Assembly: GCA_015179125.1 (NCBI GenBank)
Contig: WHVA01000417.1
Coordinates: forward strand, 1 to 64,000
DNA from: Gautieria morchelliformis
Taxonomy: Eukaryota; Basidiomycota; Agaricomycetes; Gomphales; Gomphaceae
Reading direction: 5' to 3'
Length of the DNA stretch: 64,000 nucleotides
How positions within the stretch are numbered: position 1 is the stretch's first letter; the number at the start of each line of letters is the position of its first letter. The notes beneath the pieces are model-generated. The model saw only the letters and a program-made list of their open reading frames with translations. It was not told where the DNA came from and made no database searches. Below, piece after piece: positions 50,881 to 64,000 of this stretch. The position numbers and the translations under genes are program-made.

Positions 50881-52496
50881 ATGTCTGAGACGCTGCTCTA
50901 CAATATTCCTGCCTGGTCCAAAGACATCGACCCCGTCGGCGACGACGCCCTCCGCGCCCCCGTGCTCGACGCCGCTGCGATCCGCGCCCCCGTCCTCGAC
51001 GACGCCCTCCTCTTCCCCGACGTCTACCCCGCCCGCGCCATGTCCGACTCCCACTCTGACTCCGCGACCGACCCGGGCTCGAGCTCGCCGCCGACCGAGC
51101 CCGACTACGACCCCGCGCGCAAGCCGTCCCTCCCGGGCATCGGCGCCCTCACGCACAGCACCCCGAACCTCGACGCCCCCGCCGCGCACGCCTTCCGCCG
51201 CGCGTCCCTCCCGACGCTCACTGCCGAGCTCGCCCTCTCCCCGCACCCGTACAGGCCCCGCGGCGCCGCCGCCGCGCCCTTCGACCACCTCGCCGCGTAC
51301 GCCTTCCCCCCCACCAGCACGTCCCCGTACTCGCCCGTCTCCCCCGACTGGACGCAGCCGCCGCCGCTGCAGAAGCCGCCCAAGCGCGCGCGCGCGTCGC
51401 CCCCCGCGCCCACCGCCAACCCCGCGGGGCCCCCGTCGCCGCCGCGCCGCCCCCGCGGCAAGCTCCCCAAACACACCACCGACCTCCTCAAGGAGTGGCT
51501 GCACGCACACTCGGACCACCCATACCCCTCGGAGGACGAGAAGCGCGACCTCTGTGCACGCACGAAGCTCAGCATGAGCCAGGTCTCCAACTGGATGATC
51601 AACGTGAGTCCCACCGGCCGCGCCCGCTGACCCTGACGCTGACCCCGCCCCCGCCCGCGCAGGCCCGCCGCCGCATCCTCGCGCCGTGCAAGCAGCCCCC
51701 GCCCGTCACCGCGACGACCACCGAGCCGTACCGCCACACCCTCCCCGCGCACGTCGGCCTCGTGCCGCACCACCACCAGGGCATGCACGCCCCGCTGCAC
51801 CACGCGCCGCACCACGTCTCCGTCCTCCCGCGCCACTCCTTCAGCGCGCCGTCCCCGGGCCACCCCTACCCGCACCCGCACGCGTACACCGCGCACCCCG
51901 CGTCCGCCGGGCACTCCGTGCAGGGCTACCCGCACGCCTCCTACGGCGGCTCGTACGGCCTGCAGACGCACGCCTACGCCTCGCCGTCCGCGCCGTACGG
52001 CTACGCCGGCAGCGGCGGCGCGCGCGCGATCGGCTCGCTCGGGTCGCTCAGCATGTACGGCGGCGGCGGCGGCGGCAGCCCCGCGAGCCCCGGCGGCATG
52101 TACGCGCAGAGCGGGCACACGACGGGCTCGCTCACGTCCCTCGCGTCGCTCGGCTCGTCCGCGTCGCTCAGCTCCCTCGGCGGCGCGAGCGCCATGTCCG
52201 CGGGGTCCCTGGGCTCGAGCGCGATGGGCGGCGGCGGCAGCCTGTACGGGTCGCAGTCGCACCCGAACGCGCTGTCCCTCCCGCTGCCGCTCCCCAGCGC
52301 TAGCCCCGGGCTCGGCGCGCGCTATGCGTCGCACAGCCCGCAGAGCGCCGCGCCGTACGCGCACGGGCACGCCGGCGGCGCATACCCGCCGTCGCCGGAC
52401 CACAGCGCGCACTCGCAGCACGCGCACAGCGTGAGTCCGCAGAGCCACGCGGGGCACCTGGGCGGGGCGAGTGCGCAGGAGGAGTATGCGGTATGA
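50881..52496 (+). CDS. TALE-class homeobox (KN) transcription factor
   Basis: Two exons (50881-51603, 51663-52496) give 1557 nt, or 518 aa. A TALE homeodomain lies around residues 190-245: GKLPKHTTDLLKEWLHAHSD, then HPYPSEDEKRDLCARTKLSM, then SQVSNWMINARRRIL. The three-residue loop extension is visible as PYP, and the recognition helix has WMINARRR. The intron cuts between N and A of the recognition helix, a common site in this class. Upstream is an acidic/Pro-rich region (LRAPVLDAAAIRAPVLDDAL). Downstream is a His/Pro/Gly/Ser-rich low-complexity tail with Gly runs and repeated SLGS. The start MSETLLYNIP is the first ATG of the frame and follows a stop-rich leader. Codon use is extremely GC3-biased. 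It is expected to be a nuclear regulator. Targets unknown. Confidence 0.92.
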
Positions 52497-53004
52497 GCGG
52501 CGGGGGGGCGCGGGGAGGGGGGCGAGGGGCGCGGGGCGGGTGGGGGAGGAGTGGGGGTTGGGGGGCATCATGATTATGGCGAGCCGCTATTTATCCGCAG
52601 AGGCCGACGGTCTTGAGACGAGGCGAGGCGGCGCCGCGCGGGAGAGGAGGCGAGGACCGAGACGCGGTCTCGGGCTTGAGGGACAGGGCGCGCCGCGCGG
52701 CCTGCACTCGAGGCACACTCGCATGCGACACCCCCCACGCAACAGGCACGGCGCACCCCGAGTGACCCACCGCGTCCCGCGGACACACCACACCGCACCC
52801 GCACCCGCCCGCGACGCGCTGCTGCGCCTCGACTGGGACATGCCATGCATCGCACCAAATTAAAGCTCTATCGTGTTATCGTATTCAAGTGTCAAGTCTC
52901 GCTCTCGGTATCCCTATCCCTATCTTGCTGGCAGTCTATGTCCGATATTGTGTTCGTGTCCGTGTTTCGTATTTCAGTCCGTGTTCGATTTCTTGTGCAT
53001 TCCT

Positions 53005-53094
53005 CCTGTTCTTGTTCTCGTTCCTGTTCTTGTTCTCGTTCCTGTTCTTGTTCTCGTTCCTGTTCTTGTTCTCGTTCCTGTTCTTGTTCTCGTC
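53005..53094. repeat. 18-bp pyrimidine minisatellite, five copies
   Basis: Five tandem copies of the unit CCTGTTCTTGTTCTCGTT, almost perfect. It lies ~500 bp after the homeobox stop, possibly in its 3' UTR. Related TTCTTGT/TTCGTGT words continue on both sides. Confidence 0.92.
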
Positions 53095-55077
53095 CTGTGT
53101 CTTGTTCTGTGCTGTTACCCAGGCTCTCGTGTTAATCGTGTTACGTGCTTGTGTTCCGTGTCTAGTCTCGTGTTACAGTAATCGCAGTGTCAATGAATAC
53201 CTGTTCCCATACATGACTGCGTGAAGCCGCGAAGGCGTATGTACATGTGTGCCCCCTCCACGCTGCATACCTTGGCACTCCACACTGGCACTGGGCTGCG
53301 CACATATATTGCGAGCGCGCATTGGACATGCTGCACACGCAGCTCGTCGACGAATGCGGCACGCCGATCGCCCACGCCTGCCGCCTCCTATTAGCGTCTC
53401 CGCCGATCCCGCACCCTCTGCAGTCTCCCAGTCCCACGCTGCCCGGTGACGGCGGCACGTGCATGCACATCCCCATCCCACGAACAGCCCCTGCTAAAAT
53501 AACGCGCCTGTGACGCATCGGGCGACGAAGCTGGTATCTGATAAGTGTCGCAGGCGCGGCACGGGAGGAATATACTGAGGACCCGGCTGCAGGGCAGGCG
53601 GACCGGCAGCCCCGCACCGTATTCTGTATTCCCCGCACGAGCCGCCAATTAACCGAGACTGTATCACTGCGGGACGCCCTCCCGTCCTCAGCCTCGCTCC
53701 TAGCCCCTACACCGGGGTCCCGCCGCTGCGTCGCCATGGCGACAGAGCACTCACTGCCTCGGGCTTGGAAGGGCGAGCTTGGGAGGGGAATGATGGACGC
53801 GCGCGCGCATCGCATTCGCACATCCACGAGTGTGGACATGCGCGGCGCAGATCACGCACAGTGGTTACGCACACGCACGCACAACGCTCCCGCGGCGACC
53901 ATCACATCCATACCATATCCAGGCGCGCAGAACATCAGCGCCACAGCATCACGGCATCTCGCGGCGTCAGCAGATCGTCCGCGAGCATTGCCCGCATCAG
54001 CATCACTCGCCTGCGCAGGCGAGAGATAAACTACACAAACTGTCTCCTCAATTATCTGCATAACGGGCGAGTCGGTGGCGCCGATCGCCATCGACACCCC
54101 GAAGCGAGCTCGGTCCCGCGATCACCCACAGACGCAAAGTTCTCCAAGAATAGCCGAGGCCGCATGACCCCCCGCATCCGGCCGCAGATTTACGTCCATG
54201 CCCATCTGGGAACTGGCCTTCGCCCCGCTCATGATCCCCTGACCACTACCACTCCCGCGGGGCGTGCCGGCCGCACCCCCCCAGACCCGCACCAGACTCT
54301 CTGCCCGGACTCTGCGGATCTTCTTCGCGCGTGGAGGTGTGCGATCATATGCGCCGTATCTGGTCTGCGATCTTTACGTCTGCGCGTAGATTCGTATCAT
54401 CACACTTTATGCTTATGGGGCAGTATGAGATCGTGCCCATTAATACACCGTGCTGTGCCGTCCGCCGTTCTGGCGCCTGCCTTATCCGCACTTATCACTC
54501 GCGCCGCCCGGGGCCGTGGCCCCATTTCCCTTCATTTAGTCAGGAACACCTTTGATTGATCCTGTCTTGCGCATAAGGGTATACTCACCGGCGCGCCATT
54601 CAACCAGAGACGCCGGCGTGCATTCGCGACAAGTCCCATGCATCCTGGGCGGCACGCTCCTACTTATCTCTATTCAATGCCCCCCGGGCCCATCTTCCCT
54701 TCGAATCCCCCGCTATCAACTGGGGCTCATTGGCCGCGTGAAAGGGGAGCTGGCGCGCGCGTGGATCATCTCTTTATCGTGGTAACTCTCGCTGCACAGC
54801 GCCGGGCAGAACCCGAGTCTATTCAGCGGCCCCATCCACAATCCCGACCGTCCCGGCATTCGAACCCGACGCACGTATGAGCCTGGAGGTCGTGCCCGCC
54901 CGCCGGAGCTCCCGGCGATGAGCGGTCGAAGCACGGCATCTGGCGGTGGGTCTTTGTTGGTAAAGCCAGAGCAGAAAAATTCCAATTGCACGCTATCGAA
55001 GGCCGTGCCCTGCACGGGCCCGGTTGCCACCCACACAGCCTGGCACGGGGCACCCCCGCGCTTCACCAGCGTAGGAA

Positions 55078-55110
55078 CGCACGCACACGCACACACGCGC
55101 ACACACACCC
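55078..55110. repeat. CA-rich microsatellite
   Basis: Interrupted CACGCACACA tract of about 33 bp. Confidence 0.7.
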
Positions 55111-55705
55111 TGGCCTGGCGGCGGCCCCGCGCACGTCCAGGTCGGACGCTGCAGCCTGCTGCTTACCGTAATACACGCTTGCCGCCCCGTGCGGTCCCAT
55201 CGGACGGGACCTGGATGTCGCGTCCGCCCTGGCCTTGGCCCCACCAGAAGCGGCCCCCCGTCCGAGTCGTTCGCAGCTTCGGTGGCGCATCTTCTGGCAC
55301 TGATCCACCCCCAGGTCCAGGCCCGCGTCGCACCAGGCAGGCTCTAGTGAATGAATTACAACAATGGGGGGCTGGTGTTTCCGGCTCGCGCCTCGCCTCG
55401 CGTCCGCGCGGGCGGCTGCGGTGAAGCCGTGAAATGCGCTGAATTGTGATAAAGTGGTAGTGCTGTGGGCTCGGAGAGGGGCGCGTGATGGATGCGCCTC
55501 CTGGCACGCCCTGGGATAAGTGTGTTATCATAAGTCTGTTCTTCCAATACCGTGCGTGATGGAAATATGTGGAAGGGCCTCCGCTGGGAATACCACGGCT
55601 GAACTCGGACTTATGCATCTCGTCGGGTGCGCGCCGCTGAATGACTGCCCGGCATCTCAGCCTTCTCGGGAGGTGCTTCGTGCGCGATGGGCACTGCTGG
55701 TTCTG

Positions 55706-55967
55706 CACAGCTTTGCACCGCCATTCTATAGTAAACCACATATGTCGTGGCCCACCGCGATCACCACCGCCAGACAATCCATACATGCAGCAGGATCCCC
55801 ACAGCACAGAACAGACCAGCACGATCACCTGCGGCCGCACAGCTTTACACCGCCATTCCACAAACCACATATCTCGTGCGTCGTGGCCCAACGCGATCAC
55901 CACCGCCAGATAATCCATAACAGCACGATCCCCCAGAAATGAACAGACCTGAGCGATCAGCTGCTGC
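55706..55967. repeat. Tandem duplication, two ~131-bp copies
   Basis: CACAGCTTTGCACCGCCATT at 55706 recurs with one change at about 55838, a spacing of 132 bp. The shared module continues through a CACATAT..CGTGGCCCA block, a GCGATCACCACCGCCAGA block and a GAACAGACC..GCACGATCA-type block. The copies differ by scattered substitutions and small indels, so this is not a recent duplication. Confidence 0.75.
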
Positions 55968-56292
55968 CGTCAGCGTCAGACGATCATACGGCGCTAGCCG
56001 CGAGGTACGCTTACGCTTATGGTGCTCAGGGCCATCCATAACTCGACGGCCATCCTGCCCCCACATCCCGCATCAAGAGCTGGAGCTTGATCCTGATCAG
56101 CATTCAAGCTCATTCAAAGGCGTGCTGATCAGACGGACCCGTGCGGTCGGCGCGCAGGGTACCTAAAGTAGGACAGCCACATTTGGCAAGCGCAAGGGAT
56201 ACATGCACAAACAGAATGTGTTGTCGCGATAGGAGTACCGCAGGGGCTGTAATGTAATCCGTATTGACTCAGGAGTAATGTAATGTAGACTC

Positions 56293-57420
56293 AATGACTG
56301 GCTGCGTACATCACCAGCACATACTACGCACTTGCACTGATCGAACCAGACTTAACAATAGCATACATCAGATCCGCCGAGATGTACCATTTGTGGCACA
56401 GCACAGGTTAATCAGAAAGTGAGGCCCAAGGCGCAATGTAAGTATACCGTGGCGGCCTACGAGCTCACCGCGCCTGCACTGCAAGACGGCTGCAGTCTGC
56501 GACAGTTCAAACGCAGCAACATCTGCAAACGAAACCACACTCACAATAAATCAGATCCGCCGACACCATTTGGCACGGTGGGCACAGCTAATATGTTTCC
56601 AGCTGGCAAGCACCGTTGATAACCTTGCAGGTCCTGATTACCCCTACTTACGCATTTGTTGATCTGCGTGTTCTACCATTGCTGATTCGCAGCCTCCACT
56701 ACTGATATACCTTGGCCTACAAGCCAATCGCACTTGCACTGCAAAACGGCACACGGTATCAGTCGACAGACAGTTCAACACAACATGAACGAGACTTACA
56801 ATAGTATACTAGGTCAGATCCGCCGAGTCCATTTGTGGGCACAGCTAATATGCTTGCAAATTGCAAGTGCATTAGTCCAAGTGCCGCGCTGTTCTGTACT
56901 GTAATATTCACGCAATGACTAGCTGGCGACAATCACCTGGCGCATTAATGTATACCTTGGCCTACGAGCCAACCGCATCTGCACTGCAAAACGGCACACA
57001 GTATCACTGTATACGACAGTTCAACGCAACATGGACGAGACTTACAATAATATACTACATCAGATTCGCCGAGTCCGTGGGCCCAGCCGATATGTCTCCA
57101 AATTGCAAGTACATCCACAAGTCAACCAGTAAATGAGTCCGAGTCGCGCAAATAGGACTGCTGTACTGTACTGGAATACTCACGCATTGAATGACTGGCT
57201 GCCGACAATCACCTGGCGCATCAATGTATACCTTGGCCTACGAGCCAACCGCTCTGCACTGCAAAACGGCACACAGTATCACTGTATACGACAGTTCAAA
57301 CGCAACAACATCTGCAAACCGAACGCGACCCACAACAAATCAGATCCGCCGACACCATTTGTCACGGCGGGCACAGCTAATATATTTCCAACTGGCACGC
57401 ACCGTGGATAACCTTGCATG
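56293..57420. repeat. Degenerate satellite array, about four units of ~280-310 bp
   Basis: Units begin near AATGACTGGCTG at 56293, 56913 and 57190, with a further unit between the first two. Each contains the ordered landmarks TATACCTTGGCCTACGAGCC, GCACTGCAAAACGGCACAC, CGACAGTTCAA, AATCAGATCCGCCGA and GGGCACAGCTAATATG. The last two units are the most alike. Short frames inside the units are not conserved, so it is non-coding. Confidence 0.8.
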
Positions 57421-58025
57421 TTCCGACTCCCCCCACCATTTGTTGATCTGCGTGTGCCGCCCATCACCCGCTGATGATTGCAGAGGCTCACCGGTCCAAG
57501 CGAACGAAAAATCACCGGTAGATCCATCAGAAAGTGAGCCGCGCGCCCGCAGCTCGAAATGGGCTCACCGGGCTCACGCTAGTAATAAACGACAAATGAC
57601 TCACGGCTCACGCGCACAGCATCCCGCCAACAGAAGCAACGAATCTCAAGCCGCCTCCTATTTACGAGACCGCAGCAAGGACAGGGACGTCAAGCAGACC
57701 GTGCTACGACCCGAGTCCGCATTGACCCCCCAAGACTTGAGCCTTTTGGGGCCGGAACTTAGTAGGTAGCTCGGAGGATACGCGCATAATGCTGAGGGAA
57801 GGAAGCAATGTGCAATTTACATGATGGTGGCATGACAATGTTACCTGTAAATCGGAAATACAGGAAACTCCGTGTCGGCCTCGCCGGGTTCGTGCCTCAT
57901 GTATAGGTCATACACGCTAGATCACAGTGAAGGTCAGCCACGCGACTCAATGAATACTAACATAGGTGGGTATCTTTGCAGTCCATCAAGTAAACACGAT
58001 GTATTGGCTACACGTAAGCATAAGT

Positions 58026-62335
<4,310 letters not shown>

Positions 62336-64000
62336 AACGTCGAGTTGGTGGTTGTTGTAACAGCTGAGACCAGCGCGCAGTGAATAAATACTTGGCTGCG
62401 GTGGCGCCTGCCGTGGGCAATGCATACATCGTGGGCCCCCTACAATGCAGTGTGGCACCAATGAGCATTGCCGCGCAACCTTTCAAGTCACGTGCAGCCA
62501 AGGTTACTCGTTCGAAAGTGATCATTGACCCGTGGCTAAGTGCACTGCAGGTATATTCCAGTATTTGAATATCTTCCTGGTATCATGGTTCGAAACAGAA
62601 AGTAGTCAAAATTGAGGTGGATGGCCCCATCCTCAGGGAAGATACTACTGGTGACTTTCCGTAGCCCTAAATTCCTAAACTCTTAGTTCTAAGCCGGCTC
62701 CGTGTGACAGCCGTCGAGTTAAACAATGGTGAAAGTGCTCTAGTCACCGATCCCACCGTCCAATGAGTGGGTCCATGGTTGGCTAGCCAATACTTATGCC
62801 TGCTTGCCAATCCTCCAGCTGACGGCATGCATCCTATTCTTGGAAAACATGGCTGATGTAAACCTTGGATTACTAGCTCTCAGTGGTGAGTTGGAATGAC
62901 GTAGGATCAGTTTCACAGCGAGTCAAACCATCAGCGTTTTTCCCGGATCCAACAGACGCTTATGTCGCTGTCGACGCAATCACGCCAATTTGGCCTCTTA
63001 CATTCTCAGGTGGCAAACAGGTTATTATCCTAGGGTTTTGTTGGTGAGCTGTACTGACATCCGGGCCCCTGTGACCTCTTTCATCTGACACACCCTCAAC
63101 CCAGGCCGCTTGGCTTAGATCCTTGCAATCAGGTTACAGTATTATTGACTTGACAGTTAAGTGGGGTGTGGTGAGGTAAATGGAATGAACAAAACGTTGC
63201 TGCGGTCCAAGTCTTTTTACCGCCAGCCAGTTCGCCTTTTTTTTCCACACCCCTTCCGATGACAGGTTTCCGCAATTAGCCAGGGAGGCTGTCCACAGAC
63301 GTTGCTATAGTCCACACCTTCCTTGTTGTCCCACGCTCAACTTTACGGTGATGTTCTGTAATTCTCAAAATTTATTCAGAATGCTACTTATTCACCGAGA
63401 TTTGGATCGTGAGCATGCACCAAATGCCTATCTTATAAACTTGTTGGTACAGTACTCAGCGCCCTGTGAGCATCGGCAGTCCGACTGCCACTGGTAGTCG
63501 ATGCCGATTTATTAAACCCAAATGGTGGCAATATTTTTGAACTTGGGGGTTGTCTAGCGCCACCACCATGACCTACGAAATTACAAGTAGAGCTACTTTA
63601 CTATGTCGAACAAACAGGAATTACCAGAGGGACACGTTCATTAGTATGCATATTCGAAGATGCATCATACTTCAAGTTGTCGAAGAATACATCCACTTTG
63701 AAAATGGTGGCCGTTCTCGTTGGTCTTGCAAAGTTAACTTGATCCTTGTATTCCCGGAGCATAGTACTGTTGTCTGTACAATCACTACTGTAGTAGTGTA
63801 ATTCTAGACGAAGATTGTGCGAGTATGCTCAGCGCTCATTAAGCTCATGTTAATAACCTACCGGAAAGCATAATATAGATGGGACTATGTGGAGTCATGA
63901 GGTGCTAGCTGAGATCTCAGATCTCAGCCATTACGATTAATCACAAAATAATACAAGAAAAGAAGTCAATCATTCTAGATAGCCCATCCTCTTGGCGTAC
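62336..64000. other. Region upstream of the NLR gene, no supported gene
   Basis: About 1.7 kb with the NLR promoter at its left end. A possible first exon on the + strand starts at ATG 62849 (MADVNLGLLALS) and ends at a GTGAGT donor, followed by an in-phase exon with PDPTDAYVAVD. It soon meets a stop, and I do not call it. No repeat or RNA gene seen. Confidence 0.4.

Larger units (their letters stand above)
52497..58025. other. Gene-free region with satellites and duplications
   Basis: About 5.5 kb with no supported gene, falling from high GC near the homeobox 3' end to moderate GC near the NLR gene. It contains a pyrimidine minisatellite, a CA-rich tract, a 131-bp duplication and a degenerate satellite array, each listed separately. 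Open frames such as 53765-54559 are Arg/His/Pro-rich GC artefacts. Confidence 0.5.

Noticed and set aside
51105-52571. 488-codon open frame on the - strand opposite the homeobox gene
   Set aside because: Arg/Ala/Gly/Val-rich shadow created by the GC3-rich + strand exons. No domain, and the + strand homeodomain is certain.
53005-53094. Regular spacing that could suggest a CRISPR-like array
   Set aside because: The 18-bp units are directly contiguous with no spacers, in a eukaryotic genome. It is a minisatellite.
53765-54559. 264-codon + strand frame
   Set aside because: Arg/His/Pro/Thr-rich with no start context, domain or splice partner, typical of stop-poor GC-rich DNA.
54855-54905. B-box-like GGGTTCGAATGCC on the - strand
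   Set aside because: I could not form matching acceptor and anticodon stems, so it is a chance match.

Overview
The window is nuclear DNA of a basidiomycete fungus, most likely an agaricomycete. Seventeen genes can be rebuilt by hand. They are intron-rich, with roughly 108 introns that are mostly 45-65 bp with GT..AG ends. The set includes fungal-type PKC, DUG2, a large Ser/Pro-rich RING-H2 protein, an ExxR/heme-Cys P450, a Nud1/Cdc11-type spindle-pole scaffold and a NACHT-ankyrin NLR-like protein. For nearly every gene, adding the exon lengths gave an intact frame from start to stop, which is the main support for the models.

Layout. 1-12 kb (+ strand): the catalytic end of protein kinase C, a Ser/Arg-rich coiled-coil protein, ribosomal protein uL23, and a mucin-like single-pass membrane protein with internal tandem repeats. 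12.5-17.8 kb (- strand): the zinc-chaperone GTPase ZNG1 and an RPAP3-like TPR co-chaperone. 17.9-21.5 kb (+): DUG2, whose start lies only 143 bp from the RPAP3-like start. 23.4-24.6 kb (-): ureG. 26.2-28.4 kb (+): a SAM methyltransferase with a broken reading frame and ETF-beta. 28.8-34.6 kb (-): the RING-H2 E3 and MYG1. 35.7-46 kb (+): a cytochrome P450 with an unusual insertion, the U6 snRNA exonuclease USB1, and the 1556-aa Nud1/Cdc11-like scaffold.

From about 45 kb the sequence changes. GC rises sharply inside the last exons of the Nud1/Cdc11 gene. A TALE homeobox gene (50.9-52.5 kb) then stands alone between two gene-free stretches of about 5 kb. These hold microsatellites, a minisatellite, a 131-bp duplication and a degenerate ~280-310 bp satellite array. 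The window ends with a NACHT-ankyrin (STAND/NLR) gene on the - strand, whose ankyrin half is shifted out of frame by a 9-base G run, followed by 1.6 kb with no clear gene.

Most genes are unlinked housekeeping functions: cell-wall integrity signalling, translation, metal handling, glutathione turnover, snRNA processing and septation signalling. No biosynthetic cluster is visible. The accessory part is 52.5-64 kb (satellite plus NLR). The most unusual signals are the homopolymer frameshift in the NLR, three GC-AG introns (one next to an 8-nt exon), the P450 insertion, and the GC switch inside one gene.
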